From CAISGS01 sp044376615 (GTDB taxonomy: Bacteria > Pseudomonadota > Alphaproteobacteria > Caulobacterales > Caulobacteraceae): DNA of 33,528 nucleotides. The position numbers and the translations under genes were made by a program. Below, one piece after another: positions 1 to 7,516 of this stretch. The stretch is taken from the NCBI GenBank assembly GCA_044376615.1, contig JBILKO010000016.1:1-33528 (forward strand), written 5' to 3'. Within the stretch, counting starts at the first letter, position 1. Each line of letters starts with the position of its first letter. The notes under the pieces were generated by a model, which saw only the letters and a list, made by a program, of their open reading frames with translations, had not been told where the DNA came from and searched no databases.

Positions 1-249
1 CTCATGTTTTATCTCGAGGCCGACACTATAGAAAAAGACGGCCATAAGTCCGTCCTTGACCCATTTTTGTAAGGCCTTGGTCTCGTTAAAACTGCCTAGG
101 TGCAGGGTCAGTGGGGCCTGAACCAGGTCCCAATAGGCCTTGGCCCAGGGACTATTGGCCAGGATCAAGGCCAAGGCCGCCGCCACGATCAGAACCATGC
201 CCGCCGCCGTCTCGGTCTTTAAGAAGTCCAGGCTTGGGCGGCGTGACAA
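1..249 (-). CDS. nhaA: Na+/H+ antiporter NhaA, N-terminal part (cut by window edge)
   Basis: The first 83 codons of an inner-membrane Na+/H+ antiporter that exchanges cytoplasmic Na+ for external H+. The reading frame gives an N-terminus with FLKTETAAG, then a hydrophobic first helix (MVLIVAAALALILANSPW), an amphipathic stretch and the family-typical ALQKWVKDGLMAVFF-SVGLEIKHE. This lines up with the start of E. coli NhaA (helix I and the beginning of helix II). An in-frame stop lies three codons before TTG 249-247, and no ATG occurs before the conserved region, so TTG is the likely start. A GGAGG sequence sits 5 nt upstream of it. The gene is divergent from selO. The rest of the protein, including the Asp pair of the ion site, lies outside the window. 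Confidence 0.9.
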   Translation of the reverse strand, partial: MSRRPSLDFLKTETAAGMVLIVAAALALILANSPWAKAYWDLVQAPLTLHLGSFNETKALQKWVKDGLMAVFFYSVGLEIKHE

Positions 250-423
250 TGAAGCCTCCGGCTATATCCGAATTGAGCTCACCATAAGCAAACAAGCCCA
301 AAGTGCCAAGCTGATCGAGCTTAAGCCCGCATTGCTGAAATCGGGAACCGGCCGTCCCAATTCCAAGCTGGAAATTCAAGGTTTGCCTTGTCACCTCGGC
401 ACTGTCGCGGCATTGGAGTTTGT

Positions 424-1863
424 ATGTCCTATACGTTCAGCCTGACCGATCCTGACTACCAGCCCGCACCGCGGTTTGCAGCACTTGGCGGCGACTACGC
501 TGACACAGTGGAACCAGCTGATTTTCCAAAGGCCGAGACCCGATTTCGCAATCAGCGCGCCGCGGCGACCGTTGGCCTTTCGGGCCTGTCAGACCCTGAC
601 TGGATCGCCGCATTTGCACGGTTCGAACCGCTGCCAGGCAATCAGGCCCACCCCTTGGCTATGCGCTACCATGGCCATCAATTTGGCGTCTATAACCCCG
701 ATCTCGGCGATGGGCGCGGATTTCTTTATGCCCAGCTTAGGGAGGCCAGTACGGGCCGCCTTCTGGATCTGGCGACCAAGGGCAGTGGGCGCACACCCTG
801 GTCGCGCCAGGGTGATGGGCGGCTGACCCTAAAGGGCGGCGTACGCGAAGTCTTGGCAACGGCCATGTTGGAGGCTCAAGGCGTACCGACCTCGCGCAGT
901 TTTAGCCTGGTTGAGACCGGTGAGCCGTTGCAGCGCAATGATGAGCCCAGCCCGACCCGATCGGCCGTCCTGACCCGCCTGTCCCACAGCCACATTCGCT
1001 TTGGCACGTTTCAGCGCCATGCCTATCTGCAGAGGCCCGACCTGATCGTCCGGCTGATCGATCATGTCGGCGAAAACTATGATCTAGACATTTTGCTAGC
1101 TGAGGGCGACGGACCCCGCGCCTTGGCCTTCCTTGCGGGCGTCACTCGTCGGGCGGCGAACCTGGCGGCGCGCTGGATGGCGGCGGGGTTTGTTCACGGC
1201 GTGCTCAATACCGATAATATGAATGTTACGGGCGAGAGTTTCGACTATGGCCCTTACCGGTTCTTGCCGCGCAATGACCCCAATTTTGTCGCCGCCTATT
1301 TTGACCAACAAGGCCTCTATCGCTTTGGCCGCCAACCCCAGGCCGTGCTTTGGAACCTGAAGCAATTGGCGGGCTGTTTGGTCGGGCTTGCCGATGAGGC
1401 AGACCTTGCCGAGGTACTGAACACCTATGCCGAGGCCTATCGCGAGGCCTTGTGTGCGGCCATGTTTGCGCGCCTAGGAATCAGGCGGCGCGATGAGGCC
1501 AGCGATCTTGATCTGGTCAATACGGTGTTTCAGGCCCTGGGCGCGGGCGACGAGAGCCTGCGCTGGGAGCCGTTCTTTTTTGACTGGTTTGGCGGCCTAG
1601 CGTCCGAAGCGCGGGCCTTGGCCGGGCCGCGCAAGGCCCTCTATGGTCGGCCAGAATTTGTTGCCCTTCGGCAAGCGCTTGGGGTGTTTGAGCCGGAGCG
1701 GTCAGAGCGCTTGGCCCATGCCTATTTCGCTGCGCCTGAGCCGCAAGAACTGCTGATCGAGGAGATTGAGCAGATCTGGTCAGGCATTGCGCAGAATGAT
1801 GACTGGACGGCGTTTGAGGCCAAGCTTGCCGCCATTGAGCAGATGCGGGCGGCGCTCGCCTAG
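424..1863 (+). CDS. selO: Protein adenylyltransferase SelO (YdiU/UPF0061 family)
   Basis: Pseudokinase-fold enzyme known to transfer AMP from ATP to Ser/Thr/Tyr of proteins (AMPylation), linked to the oxidative stress response in other bacteria. The 479-residue protein shows the family blocks in order: MRYHGHQFGVYNPDLGDGR near residue 80, LATKGSGRTPWSR with the nucleotide-binding Lys near 119, REVLATAML with a Glu near 142, and HGVLNTDNMNVTGES-DYGPY (metal and active-site Asn/Asp) near 258-278. The ATG at 424 has a GGAG 6 nt upstream; an upstream in-frame ATG at 388 has no such site and precedes no homology. The C-terminus ends ...EQMRAALA and lacks the Cys/Sec near the end that many SelO proteins carry. 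The 3' end overlaps the convergent DUF1153 gene by 4 bp. Confidence 0.93.
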   Translation: MSYTFSLTDPDYQPAPRFAALGGDYADTVEPADFPKAETRFRNQRAAATVGLSGLSDPDWIAAFARFEPLPGNQAHPLAMRYHGHQFGVYNPDLGDGRGFLYAQLREASTGRLLDLATKGSGRTPWSRQGDGRLTLKGGVREVLATAMLEAQGVPTSRSFSLVETGEPLQRNDEPSPTRSAVLTRLSHSHIRFGTFQRHAYLQRPDLIVRLIDHVGENYDLDILLAEGDGPRALAFLAGVTRRAANLAARWMAAGFVHGVLNTDNMNVTGESFDYGPYRFLPRNDPNFVAAYFDQQGLYRFGRQPQAVLWNLKQLAGCLVGLADEADLAEVLNTYAEAYREALCAAMFARLGIRRRDEASDLDLVNTVFQALGAGDESLRWEPFFFDWFGGLASEARALAGPRKALYGRPEFVALRQALGVFEPERSERLAHAYFAAPEPQELLIEEIEQIWSGIAQNDDWTAFEAKLAAIEQMRAALA

Positions 1864-2189
1864 GCGACCGATTTTTGACCCGCCGTCGCCCGCTCGGCGT
1901 CGCGCCATTTTTGCACCTTGGTGACCTCTAGCCCATTGACGCCGAAATCGTCCATCAATGCGATCCAGCGATCCAGTTCTTCGGTCGATAGCTCATAAGT
2001 CTTGCAGACGTGCTCACGGGTAAACACACCGGCAATAATGGTTGCCACCACAGCCGCCTTGCGGGCCCGGTTCCAGCGCATAACTGGCATTTGCGGTGCA
2101 GCCAGGCGAATAGACTGACGCTGCGCCTCTGTCAGATTATCTTCGGATTGTGCTGCTTCAGAAAATAGGTAGACGACCGTGTCAGTCAT
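1860..2189 (-). CDS. DUF1153 (SciP-like) HTH protein
   Basis: A 109-residue protein whose residues about 35-95 match the DUF1153 / SciP fold: MRWNRARKAAVVATIIAG, then an HTH-like stretch ending YELSTEELDRWIALMDDFGVNGLEVTKVQKWR. In Caulobacter, SciP is a small DNA-binding protein that restrains transcription from CtrA-dependent promoters. The match here covers the family core (R-RKA-VV, Y-L---E---W, G--GL--T--Q-WR), but the N-terminal 35 residues differ from SciP. It may therefore be a paralogue rather than SciP itself. It is monocistronic, reads out of an AT-rich region, and its stop overlaps the selO stop. The ATG at 2189 has only a weak AGCAGG upstream. Confidence 0.8.
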   Translation of the reverse strand: MTDTVVYLFSEAAQSEDNLTEAQRQSIRLAAPQMPVMRWNRARKAAVVATIIAGVFTREHVCKTYELSTEELDRWIALMDDFGVNGLEVTKVQKWRDAERATAGQKSVA

Positions 2190-2571
2190 TATGCCTGCTC
2201 ATTCTTTATTCTAAAGGATAACATATTTACTCATTGCTAGACCGCCGATAAAAACGCCAAATTCTGGCGCTCAATCGACGGATCTACTGATCATCCGATT
2301 CTCTTTGCTCGCGATCGTGTTCACATAATCCGATAATAATTTAAATAGGCTTAATTATATTAATATTTAAACAGGTATAGTTATATTCACAATTTCAAAT
2401 GGTAAATATTGTATAGGTAATAAGTAATTGTTGTTCCGCGCTTTCGCGGCAATGACCCCTATAGGCTTATGGCCGCTAAATCAGGCGCAACCCAATGGCG
2501 GCGGGCCTCGATCGAAAACAGGGTTTGGTATTGCCAATGCGCTAGAAAGCCTGAGTCTTGCAGGGTTCTTG
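2190..2571. other. AT-rich intergenic region between ndh and the DUF1153 gene
   Basis: No gene is visible. The stretch 2320-2430 is strikingly AT-rich for this genome and contains four TTAA words at 2341, 2351, 2360 and 2367. It probably holds the promoter of the minus-strand DUF1153 gene, though no clear -35/-10 pair stands out. A small hairpin with 5-bp arms CCGCG and CGCGG around a CTTT loop lies at 2436-2449. It is downstream of the ndh stop but has no T-tract on either strand, so it is at best a weak terminator. Confidence 0.5.
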
Positions 2572-3879
2572 TCAATGGAGTTTGAGTTTTGGGCGCACCA
2601 CCTGATTGACGTGACCGATCATGATCAGGACCAGGCCCTTAATCCAGCCATGGATGCCAAGCAGATGCATCCGATAAAGCGATACATAGGCCAGGCGCGC
2701 AAGATAGCCTTCAACCGCCATCCGCCCACCGATCAGATTGCCCATCAGACTGCCCACGGTGGAAAACCGGCTGAGCGAAATCAATGAACCGCGATCTCGA
2801 TAAACAAAGGCCTGCAAAGGCTTGTCCGCGATCAGGTTCAGAATATTGTGAAAGGCGGTTTGCGACATTTGCGCAGCGGCCTGGGCGCGCGGCGGCACGG
2901 CACGGCCGGTTTCAGCAATGATGCAGTTGCAGCAATCCCCAATCGCAAAAATATGGTCATCGACGGTGGTTTGAAGCGTATCGCGCACCTTGATCTGATT
3001 ATTAGCGGTCATGTCTAACCCATCAAGGCCGCCCGGTATCAGCGGCCCGCATACGCCAGCGGCCCACAGCATCAGATCGGCCTTAACACCCGGACCCGTG
3101 CGCGTAACCAGTGCGCCCATTTCGGCCTTGGTTACCTGAGTGTCGGTTCTGACCTCGACCCCTAGGGCTTCGAGCTCTAGCTGTGCGGATGCCGCCAGTT
3201 TCTCCGGCAGGGCAGGTAGGATCCTTGGACCCGCTTCGATGAGCGTCACCTTTAAGCGGCTTTCATCAAACACTTCGAGACCGTAATGACGCAAAGCCGC
3301 AGCGGAATTATACAGCTCCGCGGCCAGTTCCACGCCGGTTGCACCGCCCCCGACAATGGCGATATTGACCATGGCATCAGAGCTTGGGTCCACACTCAGG
3401 GTGCGCGAAACCCTCAAACAGTTATTGAGCAGCTTGGTGCGAAACCGGTCGGCCTGGGCCCGGTCTTCCAAAAACAAGCAATGGTCCTTGACGCCAGCGG
3501 TGCCAAAATCATTCGATACCGCGCCAAAGGCCAAGACCAGGTAATCATATCGGATGCGATGCTGGGCTATGACCTCTTGACCATTTTCGTCAAGGATAGG
3601 CGCTATGACGACCTGCCTGTTGGCCCGATCAATCGCTTCAAGACTGCCATAAAAGAACCGATAGCCCCAACGGTGCCCGTGGCTTCGATACCCGACCTCG
3701 TCCATATTGGCATCTAGCGATCCGGCCGCGACCTCGTGCAGCAGGGGTTTCCAAATATGGGTCTGGTTGCGCTCGACCAAGATAATGTCATAGCCGTCCC
3801 GGCCAAATCTTGCGCCCAGCCGACGCACCAGTTCTAACCCGCCAGCCCCACCGCCGACGACGACAATTTGAGTTTTCAT
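2572..3879 (-). CDS. ndh: Type II NADH:quinone oxidoreductase (NDH-2)
   Basis: Peripheral membrane flavoenzyme that passes electrons from NADH to quinone without pumping protons. The 435-residue protein has an N-terminal FAD-binding VVVGGGAGGLEL (about 6-16), a second dinucleotide motif IAIVGGGATGVELAAEL (about 173-189) for NADH, and the FAD-contacting DDHIFAIGDCCNC near 308-320. The C-terminal segment is rich in hydrophobic and basic residues (YLARLAYVSLYRMHLLGIHGW-KGLVLIMIGHV), as expected of the membrane-binding amphipathic helices of NDH-2. The ATG at 3879 starts directly at MKTQIVVVGGG. An extension to 3930 would add only unrelated residues. It is unlinked to the FAD domain fused to SelD further on, although both belong to the same superfamily. 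Confidence 0.93.
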   Translation of the reverse strand: MKTQIVVVGGGAGGLELVRRLGARFGRDGYDIILVERNQTHIWKPLLHEVAAGSLDANMDEVGYRSHGHRWGYRFFYGSLEAIDRANRQVVIAPILDENGQEVIAQHRIRYDYLVLAFGAVSNDFGTAGVKDHCLFLEDRAQADRFRTKLLNNCLRVSRTLSVDPSSDAMVNIAIVGGGATGVELAAELYNSAAALRHYGLEVFDESRLKVTLIEAGPRILPALPEKLAASAQLELEALGVEVRTDTQVTKAEMGALVTRTGPGVKADLMLWAAGVCGPLIPGGLDGLDMTANNQIKVRDTLQTTVDDHIFAIGDCCNCIIAETGRAVPPRAQAAAQMSQTAFHNILNLIADKPLQAFVYRDRGSLISLSRFSTVGSLMGNLIGGRMAVEGYLARLAYVSLYRMHLLGIHGWIKGLVLIMIGHVNQVVRPKLKLH

Positions 3880-3932
3880 AGCTAGATGCCCCCGCTTTGA
3901 TTTATCCCGCCTTAAGGAACAAACAATCACGA

Positions 3933-3942
3933 TAACGCGTTA
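3933..3942. promoter_or_regulatory. Perfect palindrome TAACGCGTTA upstream of ndh
   Basis: A perfect 10-bp dyad 54 bp upstream of the ndh start codon, in a region otherwise without features. AACGCGTT is the sort of core seen in repressor operators, but no dedicated regulator gene is adjacent. A single short palindrome can occur by chance. Confidence 0.3.
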
Positions 3943-4158
3943 CTTGGCGAGTCTCTTGTGCTGAATATTGTGTTTTATTTAGCGGCATATTTCATTTGTA
4001 AAACAACCTCACCAATACGGGCCGCCTGGGTCCATTCGATATTGGTCAAGATCGCTACCGCCTCGGGATTTTAAGCACTTTGAGCCCAAATGGGTGCGCA
4101 GCTTGGTAATATTGCTGTAGGGGTTTGAAAGCCTTGCGCAAATCGATTGGGAAGACTT

Positions 4159-5217
4159 ATGGCCGATAGTCTGGACGCGGTTGATCTAAAGGCGCTGTTG
4201 GCGTTTGACGACATTATCGATGTCCGCAGCCCGGCTGAATTTGCCATCGACCACGTGCCCGGCGCGATCAATCTGCCGGTCTTGAGCAATGAACAGCGCG
4301 CCGAGGTTGGCACCGTTTATGTGCAGGGCTCGCGCTTTCATGCCCGCAAGATTGGCGCGGCCCATGTGGCGCGCAATATTGCCCAACATCTGGAAACCAC
4401 CCTTTCGGATCGGCCCGGCGGCTATGCGCCCCTGGTCTATTGTTGGCGCGGCGGGCAAAGATCGGGGGCCATGGCCACGGTTCTGCGCCAGGTCGGCTGG
4501 CGCACAACGCTTTTGACTGGCGGCTATAAGACTTGGCGGCGTTATGTGACGACCAGGCTCTATGATCAGCCGCTTGACCTTGAGCTCGTGCTACTCGACG
4601 GCAATACCGGCTCGGCCAAGACGGAGATCTTGGCGCGGGTGGCCGCGCGCGGTATCCAGGTCCTGGACCTCGAGAGCTTGGCCGGGCATCGCGGTTCGGT
4701 GTTTGGCGCGATGCCCGGTATTGATCAGCCCAGCCAAAAAATGTTCGAAAGCCGCCTCTTGCAGGCCCTCGCTGATCTTGACCCATCGCGGCCGGTGCTG
4801 GTCGAGGCCGAATCCAGTAAGATTGGCGACCTTATGGTGCCGCCCAGCCTGTGGCAGCTCATGCAGAACGCTCCGCGCATTGTTTTGGAGGTCGATGCCG
4901 CTGAGCGGGCACGGTATCTGGTTGCGGCCTATGGCGATGTGGCCCGTGACTCCGCCAGTTTGGACCGGGCCTTGCGCCGTCTGCCCGCCCTCTATGGCCG
5001 CAAGACCTTGGCGCATTGGCGTGACCTGGCCAAGGATGGCGCGCTTGAGGCACTGGCCCAGGCCCTGATTGAGACCCATTATGACCCAGCCTATGGCCGC
5101 TCCAGTCGCCAAGATGCTCGACCTTGTCTGGCCAGGCTAAGCGCCGCCGTCTTGGACCATGAGGGTCAAGAAGGTTTGGCCGATCAGATTGCCGCCTTGA
5201 TAGCTGCTAGGCGGTGA
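4159..5217 (+). CDS. mnmH: tRNA 2-selenouridine synthase MnmH (SelU/YbbB)
   Basis: Replaces sulfur by selenium (via a geranylated intermediate) at the wobble 2-thiouridine of tRNAs for Lys, Glu and Gln, using selenophosphate. The 352-residue protein has an N-terminal rhodanese domain with DVRSPAEFAIDHVPGAIN (about 22-40) and the catalytic Cys in YCWRGGQRSGAMA (Cys near 95). A C-terminal P-loop domain follows, with DGNTGSAKTEIL near 147-158; the usual G-TGSGKT is altered to NTGSAKT, but the Lys is kept. Length is close to the E. coli enzyme (364). The ATG at 4159 follows GGGAAG at 4149-4154. It is convergent with selD and overlaps it by 11 bp. Pairing with selD implies the selenouridine form of selenium use; no selA, selB or selC is in the window. 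Confidence 0.93.
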   Translation: MADSLDAVDLKALLAFDDIIDVRSPAEFAIDHVPGAINLPVLSNEQRAEVGTVYVQGSRFHARKIGAAHVARNIAQHLETTLSDRPGGYAPLVYCWRGGQRSGAMATVLRQVGWRTTLLTGGYKTWRRYVTTRLYDQPLDLELVLLDGNTGSAKTEILARVAARGIQVLDLESLAGHRGSVFGAMPGIDQPSQKMFESRLLQALADLDPSRPVLVEAESSKIGDLMVPPSLWQLMQNAPRIVLEVDAAERARYLVAAYGDVARDSASLDRALRRLPALYGRKTLAHWRDLAKDGALEALAQALIETHYDPAYGRSSRQDARPCLARLSAAVLDHEGQEGLADQIAALIAARR

Positions 5218-7426
5218 TGGCCAGGGTCGGCGTTTGAGACGGTTGGTCGGCCATGGTGCCGATCACCCAAAGGCCAAGCCCATGATCGGCGAACGCTTGA
5301 GCTAGACCCTGAACCACTTCAGCGGGCACGGCAGCGACCAGGCCGCCGGCGGTCTGGGGATCAAACAAGAGGTCAAAGCGCGGATCGGCCCGAACGGATG
5401 CAATGGCCTGAATATTTTTGGCCTGCCGTGAAGTCTCTGGAAAGATCGAGCTGTGAATACCGGCGCGAGCCAGGTCAATCGCACCCTCAGCCCAGGCGAT
5501 CTGGTTCAGGTCCAAGCTGGCGGACAGGCGGGAGGCTGAAAGAAGCCCCTGAACATGCCCCGCTAGGCCAAAACCAGTAATGTCAGTCATGGAATGGGCA
5601 TGATCGCGCAATAGGAGGCTGGCTGGGCCGCTGGTGGTCAGCATCTGCTTGAGGCACGCAGCAACCCATCGGCCCTTGGCCAAGCCGCGCATCTCGGCGG
5701 CCATGACTGTGCCAACACCAATCGGCTTGGTCAGGACCAATACATCGCCAGGGCGTGCGCCGCCAAGACCGAGAGGTTTGCGCGCCTGCATCAGGCCGGT
5801 GACCGATAAGCCAAGGGTCAGTTCTGCGCCCAGACTGGTATGGCCGCCAACCAGATCGGCCCCGGCTGCTTGAAGGCTGGCCTGAAAACCCGCCACGATC
5901 TCGGCGATGGTCTGCGTCTGTTTGGCCTTGGTCATGGGCGGCAGAATAATGCTGGCCAAGGCCGCTTGGGGCTCTCCCCCCATGGCCCAGATATCGCCCA
6001 GGGCATGATTGGCCGTGATCTGGGCCATGACATAGGGGTCAAGGCTAAAGGCCCGAAAATGGTCGCAGCTGAAAACCTGCCGGTCGCCATCGCCCCAGGC
6101 CAGCACCGCCGCATCATCGCCGCGCCCGGTCAGGACATCGGCCCTGGTCGGTGGTGCCAGCGCGGTCAAGGCGCTGGTCAGCGCCTCCGGCCCCACTTTT
6201 GAGCCACATCCGCCGCAAAGGGGCTGTGCGGCTTCCGCGTCCCTCACCCCTAGCGCCACAGGGCCCGGGGTCGGCTCTGGCGCAACCATCGCGGGCAGGT
6301 CGCTCAGCATGGCCATAAAGCGCCGGTCGATCTGGTCTTTCAGCCGCCAAAGCTTGGCTCCGCTAACGCTAAGGCCCCATTTTTCCGCGACCGCCGTTTG
6401 GCCGCCAAGGCTAACCAGCTTGAGGTAATCAGTCTGTGGACTAAAGGCCCCGAGGCTTCCCCCAGACAGGGCCGCGCGCAGATTGTGATACAGGATCGGA
6501 CCTTGGCGCACCGCAAACACGCCGGCCTTGGGTCTGGGGCTTGCCAACATATGGGCCGTATCACCGACGGCAAACACGGTGTCATGGCTGGCACTGCGCA
6601 GGGTGTCTTCGACGCTGATAAAGCCCTGGTGCAAGGCCAAGCCCGTATCCGCCAGCCAGTTAGCAGGCCGGGCGCCAGCAACTGTGGCGATGAATTGGGC
6701 CTCTAAGGTGTCACCGTTGGCGAGCTGCAGGCGCGTGCCCTCAATCGCGGTTACAGCCGATCCGGTCAGGACCTCGACCTCAAGACCAGCGAGGCCGGAC
6801 ATCACGGCTTTTCGAAGGGCGGGCGCGGCGGATGGCAGCAAGTCAGGGCTGGCCTCGACTAGGCTGATCGTGATCGCGCTTCGGTCAGGACAGACTTGGC
6901 CAAGCCGGTGCGCCATAGCCATGGCCAGCTCAACCCCGCCAAGACCGCCGCCGATCACCGCCACGCTCGGGGCCTTGGTGCTCGCCGTGACGTCAGACAC
7001 AAACGCCTCCCAGGCATCCGCAAACGCGCCAAGCGGCTTGGCCAGCCAGGCTAGGCCCTGATCGACCCCCGCCAGACCCGAGCCAATACCGATATCGATG
7101 GAGACCAGGTCAAAGGTGATGTCCGGCCTGCCAGCCAATTGTGCTCTGCCTTTGTCGAGGTCCAGCCCAACCACGCGATCCAACACTAGCCGAGCCCCCG
7201 CAAACCGCGCGAGCCGGACCAGGTCAATCTCGAGCGCGTCGCGCCCGTAATGCCCGGCGACCAGGCCCGGCAGCATGCCCGTATAGGGAGCGGTCGGGTC
7301 TGGATTAATCAGGGTCAGGCGCACGCCGGGCAGGGGCTTCATGCCCCACATTTTCAGGACAATGGCATGGGCATGGCCGCCGCCAATCAGCAGCAGGTCG
7401 CGGGTAATCGGCACACTGGCGCGCAT
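5207..7426 (-). CDS. selD: Selenide, water dikinase fused to N-terminal FAD/NAD(P) oxidoreductase
   Basis: Two-domain protein of about 739 residues. Residues about 1-375 form an NDH-2/SQR-like flavoprotein: LLLIGGGHAHAIVL near the start, a second PSVAVIGGGLGGVELAMAMA near 153-172, and TVFAVGDTAHM near 283. Residues about 400-739 are SelD, which makes selenophosphate from selenide and ATP: LCGGCGSKVG (Cys near 404 and 407, Lys near 410), GRGDDAAVL, HALGDIWAMGGEP, DLVGGHTS, TKPIGVGT, DITGFGLAGH and FDPQTAGGL. The catalytic Cys corresponds to E. coli Cys17; Ser replaces the Cys two residues later. Such fusions are known in other bacteria; the oxidoreductase may supply reduced selenium (inference). 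ATG 7426 follows AGAGGATAGGG. GTG at 7450 is an alternative start. Confidence 0.92.
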   Translation of the reverse strand: MRASVPITRDLLLIGGGHAHAIVLKMWGMKPLPGVRLTLINPDPTAPYTGMLPGLVAGHYGRDALEIDLVRLARFAGARLVLDRVVGLDLDKGRAQLAGRPDITFDLVSIDIGIGSGLAGVDQGLAWLAKPLGAFADAWEAFVSDVTASTKAPSVAVIGGGLGGVELAMAMAHRLGQVCPDRSAITISLVEASPDLLPSAAPALRKAVMSGLAGLEVEVLTGSAVTAIEGTRLQLANGDTLEAQFIATVAGARPANWLADTGLALHQGFISVEDTLRSASHDTVFAVGDTAHMLASPRPKAGVFAVRQGPILYHNLRAALSGGSLGAFSPQTDYLKLVSLGGQTAVAEKWGLSVSGAKLWRLKDQIDRRFMAMLSDLPAMVAPEPTPGPVALGVRDAEAAQPLCGGCGSKVGPEALTSALTALAPPTRADVLTGRGDDAAVLAWGDGDRQVFSCDHFRAFSLDPYVMAQITANHALGDIWAMGGEPQAALASIILPPMTKAKQTQTIAEIVAGFQASLQAAGADLVGGHTSLGAELTLGLSVTGLMQARKPLGLGGARPGDVLVLTKPIGVGTVMAAEMRGLAKGRWVAACLKQMLTTSGPASLLLRDHAHSMTDITGFGLAGHVQGLLSASRLSASLDLNQIAWAEGAIDLARAGIHSSIFPETSRQAKNIQAIASVRADPRFDLLFDPQTAGGLVAAVPAEVVQGLAQAFADHGLGLWVIGTMADQPSQTPTLAITA

Positions 7427-7516
7427 GACCCTATCCTCTAACCTGGCCACCCATTTTGAATGGCTTGGCGTCCAAAGCGTACTTGCTAGCAGACGATGGG
7501 CCTTAGTTCGTCAAGT

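Noticed and set aside
2341..2370. CtrA boxes (TTAA-N7-TTAA) upstream of the SciP-like gene
   Set aside because: Four TTAA words are present, but spacings are 6, 5 and 3 bp; none is 7, and the flanking CTrA-type bases are missing.
2436..2449. CCGCG-CTTT-CGCGG stem as an ndh terminator
   Set aside because: It is 120 bp downstream of the ndh stop and lacks a U-tract; kept only as a remark on the intergenic region.
424..7426. Selenocysteine codons in selO or selD
   Set aside because: Both reading frames are free of in-frame TGA before their stops; SelD uses Cys, and SelO has neither Cys nor Sec at its end.
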